Part shown: positions 17,557 to 26,382 of the stretch, piece after piece
Position numbering within the stretch: the stretch's first letter is position 1
Layout of the letters: each line of letters opens with the position of its first letter
Origin: Anaerofilum sp. An201
Lineage (GTDB): Bacteria > Bacillota > Clostridia > Oscillospirales > Ruminococcaceae
Assembly: GCF_002160015.1 (NCBI RefSeq)
Contig: NZ_NFJT01000001.1
Span: 62,001-126,000 of the forward strand
Reading direction: 5' to 3'
Length of the DNA stretch: 64,000 nt
Made by a program: the position numbers and the translations under genes
Notes under the pieces: model-generated
Databases searched by the model: none
What the model was told of the DNA's origin: nothing
The model's input: the letters and a program-made list of their open reading frames with translations, nothing else

Positions 17557-17951
17557 TCCGTTTCCGGCGGTTCCCTCCCAAGGCTTTCCCCGGGGATGGC
17601 CTTCGGCAGGCATAACTTTCGGTAAGAAGATTTTTTCGGCAAACTGCGCCGTCCTTTCTGCGAAGGGCGGCGCAGATTTTCGATTGCGGCCGGTTTTGCG
17701 CAGCCGGGAAGGCTTCGACCTCATCCGCCGCCTGTCGGCGGCACCTTCCCCTGCCAGGGGAAGGCTTTCGATGGGGGGGGGAGCACCGGCGGTTTTCGCC
17801 AAAGGCTTCCCCCTGGGGGGAAGCTGTCACGCAAAGCGTGACGGATGAGGGGAAAGCCTCCGGCGCGCACGATCCCCCGCAAGAACACGTTTTCCACAAA
17901 CTGCGCCGCCCTCTGTGCAAAGGGCGGCGTTTCTGCAAAAGGAGACAGGAT
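17557..17951. repeat. Intergenic region with repeats of types A and B
   Basis: The 395-bp gap between galE and the GNAT gene holds a type-A unit in inverted orientation (about 17,707-17,766) and a type-B unit (about 17,797-17,852; CACGCAAAGCGTGACGGATG with flanking CCCC/GGGG arms). A paired motif AAACTGCGCCG plus CGAAGGGCGGCG or CAAAGGGCGGCG occurs twice (about 17,640 and 17,898). No gene is supported. Confidence 0.65.
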
Positions 17952-18383
17952 ATGATCCAGGAGTTTTGCCCGCGGCAGCTGGACGATGTGATGCGGCTGT
18001 GGCTGGAAGGAAACCTGCAGGCCCACCCGTTTGTGCCCGCGAGCTATTGGCGGCAAAACGCAGACGCCGTGCGCGCCGCGATCCCCCAGGCACGGGTCTG
18101 GGTATGGGTAGAACAGGACGGGGTCGTCGGCGGCTTTCTCGGCCTGCAGGACGGGTACATCGCCGGCCTCTTTGTGGAGCGGCGCCTGCAGGGCAGGGGA
18201 GTGGGCACCCGGCTGCTGCGGCATGTGCAGTCGCTTTCCGATACCCTGTCGCTGGACGTATACGCCGCCAACCGGCGCGCGGTGGAGTTCTACCGCGCAC
18301 AGGGCTTTGCGGTGTCCTTCAGCCGCATCGACCCCCAAATCGGCCGGCGGGAATACCGCATGTGCTGGACGGCCGGCCAATAA
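17952..18383 (+). CDS. GNAT family N-acetyltransferase
   Basis: 143 aa. The acetyl-CoA loop appears as RRLQGRGVGTRLLRHVQ, followed by SLDVYAANRRAVEFYRAQGF, the classic GNAT end. The N-terminus (QLDDVMRLWLEGNLQAHPF) resembles YjaB/PhnO-like small acetyltransferases. Start at the ATG 17952 after AGGAGACAGG; a longer frame reaches into repeat DNA. Substrate unknown. Confidence 0.85.
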   Translation: MIQEFCPRQLDDVMRLWLEGNLQAHPFVPASYWRQNADAVRAAIPQARVWVWVEQDGVVGGFLGLQDGYIAGLFVERRLQGRGVGTRLLRHVQSLSDTLSLDVYAANRRAVEFYRAQGFAVSFSRIDPQIGRREYRMCWTAGQ

Positions 18384-18387
18384 AAAC

Positions 18388-18433
18388 AGCCGCCGCGCGC
18401 ACAGGGCGGTGTTTCCCTGCACGCGCGGCGGCT
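18388..18433. terminator. Bidirectional intrinsic terminator
   Basis: AGCCGCCGCGCG (18388-18399) pairs with CGCGCGGCGGCT (18422-18433), with a smaller AGGG/CCCT stem inside the loop. Confidence 0.8.
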
Positions 18434-18463
18434 ATGTAGTTTGCAAAAAGGGGGCAGCCGAAG

Positions 18464-19066
18464 TCAGCGGGGCGCGCCGTCCTCGCTGTCGGCCGTGTGC
18501 GCCTCGGCGTTTCCCAGCCGCTCCAGCAGCCGCCGTGCGCCCCAGCAGCCGTACAGCAGCCCGGCGCCGGCGCCGATCAGCACCAGCCCCAGCAGCCGCG
18601 CCGCCTGCTTTATGCCCCAGAACGGGCTGAACAGCAGCAGCGCGCCCGCCGCGATATACACCAGGCTTCCGGCCAGATGGGTCTTCCAGGGGAGCTCCAG
18701 CCGGCGTTTCTGCAGCGCTGCACGCATCCGCAGAACGCCCAGCACCATCGCCCAGGTGCCGCCGCAGATCCCCAAAAACGCGATGCTCACATTCCGGTTC
18801 AGCAAAAACACCAGACCCACCATCAGGGTCACGGCGCCGGACAGCCAGCCGAATCCCGGCAGCGAGCCGAGCGTCCGCTGCGTCCAGAAAAAGGCCAGCT
18901 GCACGCCGCCCGCCAGCAGCAGGCCGATGCCCAGCGCCACCGGCAGCAGCGCCAGCGCCTTGGCCGGCCACAACAGGATCAGCACGCCGAACACGATCAG
19001 GCACACCGCCGACGCCGCCGGCAGCGCCAGCCACCGGGCCAGCGGGCCGTACTCGTCTTTTTTCAT
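18464..19066 (-). CDS. HdeD/DUF308-like membrane protein
   Basis: 200 aa with six predicted hydrophobic helices arranged in pairs (for example AVCLIVFGVLILLWPAKALA and LGLVLIGAGAGLLYGCW), the pattern of the HdeD/DUF308 family. Ends in a hydrophilic tail. Starts eight bases after the stop of the lipoprotein gene, so translation is probably coupled. Function of this family outside acid resistance in enterobacteria is not defined. Confidence 0.7.
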   Translation of the reverse strand: MKKDEYGPLARWLALPAASAVCLIVFGVLILLWPAKALALLPVALGIGLLLAGGVQLAFFWTQRTLGSLPGFGWLSGAVTLMVGLVFLLNRNVSIAFLGICGGTWAMVLGVLRMRAALQKRRLELPWKTHLAGSLVYIAAGALLLFSPFWGIKQAARLLGLVLIGAGAGLLYGCWGARRLLERLGNAEAHTADSEDGAPR

Positions 19067-19071
19067 CGCGC

Positions 19072-19617
19072 TCAGGCCGCCGGCTGGGCTCCGTCGGGCG
19101 AAACGGGGCTCGCGTTCAGGCTGCCGGTGCAGCTGGTGGTGGAACCGTCGTATGCCACCGACAGCCGGTACCTCGAATTCGTGTCCAGCCCGGTGAAGGT
19201 GCCGGTGCCCACCGTGTTGTCGGTGCGGAAATACAGCGTGTCCACCCATTCGGTGCCGGTGTCGGTGCGTTTCCACAGGTTCACGCGGAAGGATTTCAGC
19301 ATGCTGCCGCCGGCATCGCCCTGCGCCACCACCGTGAGGGTGTCGGAGCCGGGATAGAAATAATCGGTGCTGCGGCTGGAAACCGAGATCTGCGTGAAGG
19401 CGGCGCACAGGGTGGAATCCATCATCACGGTCTCCACGCTGTTGCGCCGGCCAACCGGCGAAAAGCCTTCGGGGAAGGTGATGGTCCCGCCGTCGGCCAC
19501 AAACTCGATCTCCTCCTCGCTGTCGTCAATGCGCTTGAAGGGGCCGCAGCCGGTCAGCAGCGCCGCACACATGGTCAGCGCCAGCGCCAGCGAAACAAGG
19601 CGTACAATGCGTTTCAT
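19072..19617 (-). CDS. Putative lipoprotein
   Basis: 181 aa. Type II signal peptide: KR, a hydrophobic stretch LVSLALALTMCAALLTGCG with lipobox LLTGC, so Cys is the likely lipidated residue. The mature part is rich in Thr and Ser and appears beta-rich, with a fibronectin-III-like ending (TFTGLDTNSRYRLSVAYDGS). GGAGG stands upstream of the ATG. In an operon with the DUF308-like membrane gene. Surface role unknown. Confidence 0.75.
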   Translation of the reverse strand: MKRIVRLVSLALALTMCAALLTGCGPFKRIDDSEEEIEFVADGGTITFPEGFSPVGRRNSVETVMMDSTLCAAFTQISVSSRSTDYFYPGSDTLTVVAQGDAGGSMLKSFRVNLWKRTDTGTEWVDTLYFRTDNTVGTGTFTGLDTNSRYRLSVAYDGSTTSCTGSLNASPVSPDGAQPAA

Positions 19618-19675
19618 GGGGTCGTCCTCCAATATTACAAAAATAAGAAAATCCGGCGGGAATCCCGCCATTCCT

Positions 19676-19704
19676 TTGACATTTTGCCCCGGCTCGGTTA
19701 CAAT
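19676..19704 (+). promoter_or_regulatory. Promoter of the MBL-fold gene
   Basis: TTGACA (19676-19681), 17-bp spacer, TACAAT (19699-19704): a near-consensus vegetative promoter. Confidence 0.75.
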
Positions 19705-19836
19705 GGTACTAATCGGAGCAATGTATCCCGTATCTTAGTTATTATAAACCAGAATTGCCCGCGGCACAAGCCGCGCCGAAAAATTCACACACAGGCGGCA
19801 TTCTTCCGCCCCAACCACACAGAAAGGAACCAAGCA

Positions 19837-20484
19837 ATGGACCCTCTTAAACAGATCCGCTTTGTCAAGCACGGCACCGTCTGCCTGGAAAACGGGGAGG
19901 CGGTGGTGTATGTGGACCCGTATGATCTGGACGGCGAGCCGCACGACGCCGACCTCATCATCATCACCCACGCGCATTCGGATCACTTTTCGCCCGTCGA
20001 CATCGAAAAGATCTGCAAGCCCGACACCTGCTACGCCACCACCGCCGAGGTGGCCGCGCAGCTGGAACGCCATCTGCAGATCGACGACGCCTATATCAGC
20101 CACCTCAGCTGCGAGATGCCCGCGCTGTGCTACGAGTTCGGCGTGATGGTGATGCCGGTGGAGGCCGAGAACGTCAACCATCCGCTGGGCTTCGGGTTCG
20201 GCGTGATCGTGGAGATGAGCGGCGTGCGGTACTACATGTCCGGCGACACCGACCGCCTGGCCCAGGACGCCGACTGCGACGTGCTGTTCGTGGCCTGCGA
20301 CGGCATCTATAATATGCCCGACCCGCTGAACCTCGTGCCGCGCCAGATCGAGGCGATGGACGAGCGCCCCGGCCTGGTCGTGCCCTACCACTACGGCCTG
20401 TTTGCCGGCACCGAGCAGAACGGCAAACAGCTGGCCAAGGTCCTCAAGGAGCGCGGCTATAAGGTGAAGCTGCTGATCAAATAA
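19837..20484 (+). CDS. MBL-fold metal-dependent hydrolase
   Basis: 215 aa. Metallo-beta-lactamase superfamily of the UlaG/YtkL-like type: ITHAHSDHFSP carries the HxHxDH metal motif, YYMSGDTDR the next ligand Asp, and LVVPYHYGLFAG the final His. Soluble. AGAAAGGAA precedes the ATG. Own promoter at 19676 and terminator at 20494. Substrate unknown; this branch often acts on phosphodiesters or lactones. Confidence 0.85.
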   Translation: MDPLKQIRFVKHGTVCLENGEAVVYVDPYDLDGEPHDADLIIITHAHSDHFSPVDIEKICKPDTCYATTAEVAAQLERHLQIDDAYISHLSCEMPALCYEFGVMVMPVEAENVNHPLGFGFGVIVEMSGVRYYMSGDTDRLAQDADCDVLFVACDGIYNMPDPLNLVPRQIEAMDERPGLVVPYHYGLFAGTEQNGKQLAKVLKERGYKVKLLIK

Positions 20485-20493
20485 CGTTCCTGT

Positions 20494-20528
20494 GCGCCGT
20501 CCGCTTTTTTGGCGGGCGGCGCTTTTTT
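20494..20528 (+). terminator. Intrinsic terminator after the MBL-fold gene
   Basis: GCGCCGTCCGC (20494-20504) pairs with GCGGGCGGCGC (20512-20522), followed by six T. Confidence 0.88.
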
Positions 20529-20590
20529 GCGCGTCTGTAAAAGAAAACGCCAAAGCCGCCCGGAATATTTCAATTTTTCCCCCAAAGGAT

Positions 20591-20619
20591 TTGCAAACCG
20601 CCCCAAAAACAGGTATAAT
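20591..20619 (+). promoter_or_regulatory. Promoter of glnS-gltX
   Basis: TTGCAA (20591-20596), 17-bp spacer, TATAAT (20614-20619). The remaining leader is about 85 nt and has a GC-rich hairpin (GGCCGCCC...) but no recognisable T-box. Confidence 0.65.
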
Positions 20620-20705
20620 CAAACAGTATGCAGCAAATCGGGCCGCCCATGCTGCGGCCGGCGGCTTTTGTGAAAAAGATTCTGTGTTTGCAAGAGGAGT
20701 AGATC

Positions 20706-22373
20706 ATGGAAGAACGTATGAGCAATTTCCTGACCGAGATCATCGAGGCCGACCTGGCCGAGGGAAAGGTGAAAGAGATCCACACCCGCTTCCCTCCCGA
20801 GCCCAACGGCTATCTGCACATCGGCAGCGCGAAGGCCATCTACATCAACTACACCATCGCCAAGCAGTACGGCGGCAAGTTCAACCTGCGCTTTGACGAC
20901 ACCAACCCCTCCCACGAGGATGTGGAGTATGTCGACAGCATCCAGCAGGATCTGGAGTGGCTGGGCGCCATCCCCAACGGCGGCGTGTACTACGGCAGCG
21001 ACTATTTCGACAAGTGCTATGAATACGCCGAGCTGCTGATCAAAGAGGGCAAGGCGTATGTGGACGACCTGTCCCGCGAGGAGATGCAGGCCTACCGCGG
21101 CCAGGACGCCGGCAAGCCCAGCCGTCCCAGCCCCTACCGCGACCGCACCCCCGAGGAGAACCTCGACCTGTTCCGCCGCATGCGCGCCGGCGAGTTCCCC
21201 GACGGCAGCAAGACTCTGCGCGCCAAGATCGACCTGGCCAGCCCCAACATGAACATGCGCGACCCGGCCATCTACCGCATCATGCGCGCACACCACCACC
21301 GCCAGGGCGACAAGTGGTGCATCTATCCGCTGTACGACTTCGCGCATCCCATCCAGGACGCCATCGAGGGCATCACCCACAGCATGTGCAGCCTGGAGTT
21401 TGAGAACCACCGCCCCCTGTACGAGTGGGTGATCGACAACCTGCACCTGGGCCCCTTCCCCATCCAGCGCGAGTTCGCCCGCCTGAACGTCACCAACACC
21501 GTGATGAGCAAGCGCTATCTGCGCAAGCTGGTGGAAACCGGCGTCACCGACGGCTGGGACGACCCCCGCATGCCCACCCTGTGCGGTCTGCGCCGCCGCG
21601 GCTACACCCCCACCAGCATCTTCGAGTTTGTGCGCCGCGCCGGTGTGGCCAAGGCGTACAGTCTGGTGGACAACCGCCTGCTGGAGCACTGCATCCGCAC
21701 CGAGCTGGAAACCACCGCGCTGCGCCGCATGGCGGTGATCGACCCCGTCAAGCTCACCATCACCAACTATCCCGAAGGCCAGGTGGAATACTTCGACGTC
21801 GCCAACAACCCCAACAAGGCCGCGAACGACAGCTCCACCCGCCCGGTCGCCTTCAGCGGCACCGTCTGGATCGAGCGCAGCGACTTCGCCGAGGTGCCCC
21901 CGCCCAAGTTCCAGCGCCTCAAGCCGGACGGCGAGGTCCGCCTGATGGGCGCGTATATCGTCAAGTGCAACGAGGTCGTGAAGGATGAGGCCGGCAACAT
22001 CGTCGAGCTGAAATGCACCGCCGACCTCGAGACCCGCAACGGCATGCCCGCCGACGGCCGCAAGGTGCGCGGCACCATCCACTGGGTCAGCGCCGCCCAC
22101 GCGGTGGACGCCGAGGTCCACCTGTACGACAACCTGTTCACCGAGCAGAACATGGGCGAGCTGCCCGAGGACAAGACCTACGACGACTACCTGAACCCGG
22201 ATTCGGTGAAGGTGCTGCCGAACGCCAAGCTGGAAGCCTGCCTGGAGGGCGCGCAGCCGGGCGAGCGGTTCCAGTTCGTCCGCATGGGCTACTTCACCCC
22301 CGATTCCAAGCACCCCGGCACCTATAACCGCATCGTCACCCTGAAGGACAGCTTTTCCAAGACCCTGGGCTGA
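20706..22373 (+). CDS. glnS: Glutamine--tRNA ligase
   Basis: 555 aa class Ib aminoacyl-tRNA synthetase. FPPEPNGYLHIGSAKA holds the HIGH motif, RFDDTNPSHE is typical of GlnRS/GluRS, and VMSKRYLRKLV is the KMSKS-like loop (MSKR). The C-terminal beta-barrel anticodon-binding region follows, with IHWVSAAHAVDAEVHLYD as in GlnRS. GAGGAG precedes the ATG. Having GlnRS means tRNA-Gln need not depend only on the amidotransferase route. Followed after 21 bp by gltX. Confidence 0.96.
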   Translation: MEERMSNFLTEIIEADLAEGKVKEIHTRFPPEPNGYLHIGSAKAIYINYTIAKQYGGKFNLRFDDTNPSHEDVEYVDSIQQDLEWLGAIPNGGVYYGSDYFDKCYEYAELLIKEGKAYVDDLSREEMQAYRGQDAGKPSRPSPYRDRTPEENLDLFRRMRAGEFPDGSKTLRAKIDLASPNMNMRDPAIYRIMRAHHHRQGDKWCIYPLYDFAHPIQDAIEGITHSMCSLEFENHRPLYEWVIDNLHLGPFPIQREFARLNVTNTVMSKRYLRKLVETGVTDGWDDPRMPTLCGLRRRGYTPTSIFEFVRRAGVAKAYSLVDNRLLEHCIRTELETTALRRMAVIDPVKLTITNYPEGQVEYFDVANNPNKAANDSSTRPVAFSGTVWIERSDFAEVPPPKFQRLKPDGEVRLMGAYIVKCNEVVKDEAGNIVELKCTADLETRNGMPADGRKVRGTIHWVSAAHAVDAEVHLYDNLFTEQNMGELPEDKTYDDYLNPDSVKVLPNAKLEACLEGAQPGERFQFVRMGYFTPDSKHPGTYNRIVTLKDSFSKTLG

Positions 22374-22394
22374 CGGACGAAAGGAGAACCACAC

Positions 22395-23843
22395 ATGGCC
22401 AAAACTGTTGTAACCCGTTTTGCCCCCAGCCCCACCGGCTATATGCACATCGGCAACCTGCGCACCGCGCTGTATTCCTACCTGATCGCCAAGAGCCAGG
22501 GCGGCAGATTCATCGTGCGCATCGAGGACACCGACCAGGAGCGCCTGGTGGAGGGCGCGGTGGACGTGATCCTCAGCACCCTGGCCCAGACCGGCCTGGA
22601 CTACGACGAAGGCCCCCTCGTGGGCGGCGAGCACGGCCCCTATATCCAGAGCGAGCGCAAGCCCATCTATATGGAGTACGCCAGACAGCTGATCGCCAGC
22701 GGCGACGCCTACTACTGCTTCTGCACCCCCGAGCGCCTGGCGGCCCTGAAGGAGAACGACGGCTTCGGCGGCTACGACCGCCACTGCCGCGACCTCGACG
22801 AGGCCACCGTGCAGGCAAACCTCGCCGCCGGTATGCCCTACGTCATCCGCCAGAAGATGCCGCTGGAGGGCACCACCAGCTATGTGGACGAGGTGTTCGG
22901 CGAGATCAGCATGGAGAACAGCCAGCTGCAGGACCAGATCCTCATCAAGGCCGACGGCTACCCCACCTACAACTTCGCCCATGTGGTGGACGACCATCTG
23001 ATGGGCGTCACCCATGTGGTGCGCGGCAGCGAGTACCTCACCAGCACCCCCAAGTATGTGCTGCTGTACGACGCCTTCGGCTGGGAGCGCCCGGTCTACT
23101 GCCATCTGCCCCTGCTGATGGGCAAGGACGCCGAGGGCAACGTCTCCAAGCTGTCCAAGCGGCACGGCGCGGTGAGCTTCCAGGACCTGGTGAACAGCGG
23201 CTATCTGCCCGAGGCGATCGTGAACTACATCGCCCTGCTGGGCTGGTGCCCCAAGGAGACCAACGAGGAATTCTTCACGCTGGACAGCCTGAAAGAGCAG
23301 TTCAGCATCGCGGCCATCAACAAGTCGCCGTCGGTGTTCGACTACGACAAGCTGCTGTGGTTCAACGGCGAGTACATCAAGAAGATGCCCTTCGAGGCCT
23401 TCCTGGAAAAGGCGATGCCCTATCTAAACGCCGCCATCCCCAGCATCGCCGACAAAACGGCGGTGGCGCGCCTTCTGCACACCCGCGTGTCGGTGTTCAG
23501 CGAGATCCCCGAGAAGATCGGCTTTCTGGCCGCTCTGCCGGACTACGACACCGCGCTCTATGCCAACAAGAAGAACAAGACCACCCCGGAGAGCTGCGCC
23601 GCCATCCTGGACGCCGCCATCCCGGCGCTGGAAGACTGCGAGAACTGGCAGGGCGACGCCCTGTTTGAGCTGCTCAAGCAGGTGGCCGCCGATCTGGGCG
23701 TCAAGAGCGGCGCTGTGATGTGGGCGGTGCGCATCGCGGTGGCAGGCGTGCCGGTCACCCCCGGCGGCGCCACCGAGCTGATGGAGATTTTGGGCAAAGA
23801 GGAGAGCCTCGCCCGCCTGAAGGCCGGCCGCGCCAAACTCTAA
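22395..23843 (+). CDS. gltX: Glutamate--tRNA ligase
   Basis: 482 aa. TRFAPSPTGYMHIGNLRTA contains the HIGH-type motif, RIEDTDQERLVEGAVD follows, and VSKLSKRHGAV is the KMSKS-like (LSKR) loop. C-terminal helical anticodon-binding domain present; full length. AAAGGAG upstream of the ATG. Second gene of the glnS-gltX operon, closed by the terminator at 23,862. Confidence 0.96.
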   Translation: MAKTVVTRFAPSPTGYMHIGNLRTALYSYLIAKSQGGRFIVRIEDTDQERLVEGAVDVILSTLAQTGLDYDEGPLVGGEHGPYIQSERKPIYMEYARQLIASGDAYYCFCTPERLAALKENDGFGGYDRHCRDLDEATVQANLAAGMPYVIRQKMPLEGTTSYVDEVFGEISMENSQLQDQILIKADGYPTYNFAHVVDDHLMGVTHVVRGSEYLTSTPKYVLLYDAFGWERPVYCHLPLLMGKDAEGNVSKLSKRHGAVSFQDLVNSGYLPEAIVNYIALLGWCPKETNEEFFTLDSLKEQFSIAAINKSPSVFDYDKLLWFNGEYIKKMPFEAFLEKAMPYLNAAIPSIADKTAVARLLHTRVSVFSEIPEKIGFLAALPDYDTALYANKKNKTTPESCAAILDAAIPALEDCENWQGDALFELLKQVAADLGVKSGAVMWAVRIAVAGVPVTPGGATELMEILGKEESLARLKAGRAKL

Positions 23844-23861
23844 ATCGCAGTACAAACAAGC

Positions 23862-23891
23862 AGGGCCGGTGCATTGCCGGCCCTGTTTTTG
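23862..23891 (+). terminator. Intrinsic terminator after gltX
   Basis: CAGGGCCGG (23862-23870) pairs with CCGGCCCTG (23878-23886), followed by TTTTT. Confidence 0.88.
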
Positions 23892-23909
23892 TCAAGAGGG
23901 GAGAAAGTC

Positions 23910-25415
23910 ATGAAGATCCGATCGGAAAAAGCGGCGATGCTGGCGGTGGGGACATTCTACCTGCTGTTCTCGCTGCTGCTGGGCGCGGTATACGCCTATG
24001 TCCTGTTCGACAAGAGCATCCACGGCTGGCACCGGCTGCCGCTGTTCGCCGCGATGGCGGCGGCGGGCTCGGTGCTGGCACTGGTATGGAGGGCGCTGGG
24101 CCGCATCCCGGGCTGGCTGGAGCGGTACGGCCGCCGCACGGTGGCGATCGGCTGCCTGGCGCTGGCGGGGATACAGATCCTGCTGGCCGCCCGGCTGGAA
24201 TACCAGCCCACCTTCGACCTCGAGGCCATCTACGGCGGCGCGCAGGAATGGGTGCGCACCGGGAACTTCGCCTCCTATGCCACCTCCACCTGTGCCGGCG
24301 ATTATTTCTGCTATTTCCCCAACAATTTCGGCGGCCTTGCGCTGCTGGCGCTTGCGCTTCGCCTCACCGGGCCGCTGGGGGAGAGCATGCCGTTTTTCGT
24401 GGCGTCGGTTTTGTGCAGCGGGCTGGTGAGCGCGGCGGTCTGGTTTGGCTGCGAGGTCTGCCGCCTGCTGTGGGGGCGGCGGCAGGCGGTGTTCTGCCTG
24501 TGCCTGTTTTTGCTGATGCCGCCGTTCTATCTGGCAGGCGCGGCCTTCTACACCGACTTTTTGTCGATGCTGTTCCCGGTGCTGGGGCTGTATTGCTTTC
24601 TGCGCATGCAGCGCGCGGCCGGCCGCCGGTCCCGCGTGCTCTGGCTGGGCGGCTGCTGCGCGGCGGTGGCGGTGGGCACGCTGATCAAAGGCACGGTGGC
24701 GATCACGGCGGTGGCGCTGGTGATCGTGCTGCTGTGCATGCGGCGTCTGCGCCGCGCGGCCGTGACGGCGGCCTGCCTGCTGGCTGTGTGTATGGGGGTG
24801 CAGGGCGTGTTTTCCGCCTGGATGACTTCCCACCTCGACCCCCGGAAAGCAGAGCTGTACGCCACCCCCACCCTGCACTGGGTGATGATGGGCCTGCAGG
24901 GCAACGGCGGATACAGCGCCGCCGACTACGACTTGACCCGTTCCTTCACCGACACCGCCGCCCGCGACGAGGCCCTGAAAGAGGAGATCGGCCGCCGCGT
25001 GTCCGCACTGGGCGTGAGCGGGCTGGCAGACCTGTGGGAGCGCAAGCTGGCGGTCGATTTTGGCGACGGTACGCTGGCGGTCTCGGATTTCCTCGATGAC
25101 CGCCCGGTCACCTCCCGCCCGCTGCACCAGTGGGTGCTGTACGGCGGCGAGCACTACAAAACCTACCAGACCCTCTGCAACGGCGTGTATCTGGTCGTCG
25201 CGCTGCTGATGGTGGCGGGGGCGGTGCTGCCCGGACGGGAAAAGGGCGAGGGGATGGCTCCCTGGCTGTGTGTGTTTGGGCTGGCGCTGTTTTTAATGAT
25301 GTGGGAGAGCAGCGCCCGCTATGTGACCAACTTTGTGCCGCTGATGCTGGTGTGTGCGGCGGGCAGCATGCCGCGCGTCTGCGCGGCGCTGCGGCAGGTG
25401 TTCCGCCGCCTGTAA
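23910..25415 (+). CDS. Polytopic membrane protein, GT39/ArnT-like
   Basis: 501 aa with about ten or eleven predicted membrane helices. An early extracytoplasmic loop has FDLEAIYGGAQEWV and YFPNNFGG, the acidic loop arrangement of lipid-sugar-dependent mannosyltransferase-like (GT-C) proteins, which transfer sugars from polyprenyl phosphates. ATG 23910 follows GGGGAGAAAG. Stands alone, with a repeat cluster downstream. GT-C membership is inferred from topology and the acidic first loop; no family is certain. Confidence 0.65.
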   Translation: MKIRSEKAAMLAVGTFYLLFSLLLGAVYAYVLFDKSIHGWHRLPLFAAMAAAGSVLALVWRALGRIPGWLERYGRRTVAIGCLALAGIQILLAARLEYQPTFDLEAIYGGAQEWVRTGNFASYATSTCAGDYFCYFPNNFGGLALLALALRLTGPLGESMPFFVASVLCSGLVSAAVWFGCEVCRLLWGRRQAVFCLCLFLLMPPFYLAGAAFYTDFLSMLFPVLGLYCFLRMQRAAGRRSRVLWLGGCCAAVAVGTLIKGTVAITAVALVIVLLCMRRLRRAAVTAACLLAVCMGVQGVFSAWMTSHLDPRKAELYATPTLHWVMMGLQGNGGYSAADYDLTRSFTDTAARDEALKEEIGRRVSALGVSGLADLWERKLAVDFGDGTLAVSDFLDDRPVTSRPLHQWVLYGGEHYKTYQTLCNGVYLVVALLMVAGAVLPGREKGEGMAPWLCVFGLALFLMMWESSARYVTNFVPLMLVCAAGSMPRVCAALRQVFRRL

Positions 25416-25444
25416 CGATAAAAGGGGATAGCTTGTGCAGTCCG

Positions 25445-25590
25445 AAAGCATTCCCCCCATCCGTCGCCTGCGGCGACAGCTTCCCTCCAATGGGAAGCCT
25501 TTGACAGAACCTGGCGGTGCTGCACCTGCCTGAACGCCTTCCCCTGGGAAGGTGCCCCGCTTTGCGGGGCGGATGAGGTCGCAGCCTCTC
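25445..25590. repeat. Interspersed repeats, types B and A
   Basis: Type-B unit at about 25,445-25,500 (CCCATCCGTCGCC, then GGCGACAGCTTCC) and a type-A unit at about 25,538-25,590 (CCTTCCCCTGGGAAGGTGCC, then GGATGAGGTCG). Nothing else is seen in 25,416-25,620. Confidence 0.7.
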
Positions 25591-25623
25591 CGCTGCACAA
25601 AGTGAAAGGCTTTATCAGCAGAA

Positions 25624-25668
25624 AAAGGCCGTGCGCTCCTGCAAAACAGCAAGGGCGCACGGCCTTTT
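25624..25668. terminator. Bidirectional intrinsic terminator
   Basis: GGCCGTGCGC (25627-25636) pairs with GCGCACGGCC (25655-25664) between A-rich and T-rich flanks; closes the minus-strand nucleosidase gene. Confidence 0.85.
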
Positions 25669-25685
25669 GCCATGCAGAATGGACC

Positions 25686-26369
25686 TTACAGCCGGGCCAG
25701 CATGTCGGCCACGATGGCGGTGGCGGTGGCCACGTATTCGCCGATGCTGAATTTCTTCACCACCAGCAGCTCGTGGCCGCTCTCGTCGGCGTTGTCGCTC
25801 ATCGCGCGCAGCACCACGCAGGGGATGCCGTTGCGGGCCGCGATCTGGCACACCGCCGCGCCCTCCATCTCCACACAGTCGGGGCTGCACTTGGCGGCGA
25901 TGGCGGCCTTGGTGGCGCTGTCGCCCACGAACTGGTCGCCGGTGGCGATGGTGCCGGTGAGGTATTTCACCCCCAGCGCGGTGCAGGCGGCCTCGGCGGC
26001 GGCGATCAGGGTCTCGTCCCCTTTGAAGGTTTTCAGGAACGGCGCGCTCTGGCAGATCATCTCCGGCTCGGCGTCGTGGTACACCACGTCGCGGCCGATC
26101 ACCACATCGCCCACGCCGATCCTGTCGGACATGTTGCCCGCAATGCCGGAAAAGATCAGGCGGTCGGCGCCGTAGCGGGTGGCCAGCACCTGCACGGTGG
26201 AGGCGGCGTTCGCCTTGCCCATCCCGGCGCAGCACAGCACCACGTCCTGCCCGGCCAGACGGCCCTTCACATATTCCACGCCGGCGTAGGTCTCGGCGGT
26301 GCAGCCGTCCATTCTGGCGGCCAGCTGGTCGATCTCGTCGGGCATCGCGCCCATCACGGCAGTCAGCAT
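25686..26369 (-). CDS. mtnN: 5'-methylthioadenosine/S-adenosylhomocysteine nucleosidase
   Basis: 227 aa. Hydrolyses MTA and SAH to adenine and the thioribose product in the methionine/SAM cycle. GAMPDEIDQL at the start, CCAGMGKANAASTVQVL, FSGIAGNMSDRIGVGDVVIG, CVEMEGAAVCQIA and VLRAMSDNADESG (catalytic Asp) are family motifs. Start at the ATG 26369 with AGGAGGG upstream rather than a more distal one. Thirteen bases downstream of ychF, probably one operon. Confidence 0.93.
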   Translation of the reverse strand: MLTAVMGAMPDEIDQLAARMDGCTAETYAGVEYVKGRLAGQDVVLCCAGMGKANAASTVQVLATRYGADRLIFSGIAGNMSDRIGVGDVVIGRDVVYHDAEPEMICQSAPFLKTFKGDETLIAAAEAACTALGVKYLTGTIATGDQFVGDSATKAAIAAKCSPDCVEMEGAAVCQIAARNGIPCVVLRAMSDNADESGHELLVVKKFSIGEYVATATAIVADMLARL

Positions 26370-26382
26370 TCCGGCGCCCTCC

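Noticed and set aside
20484-20705. T-box leader ahead of glnS
   Set aside because: No T-box sequence or typical specifier/antiterminator arrangement is seen; only a GC-rich hairpin.
1-25590. CRISPR array
   Set aside because: The recurring short repeats are widely dispersed, differ in orientation, contain hairpins and have no regular spacers.
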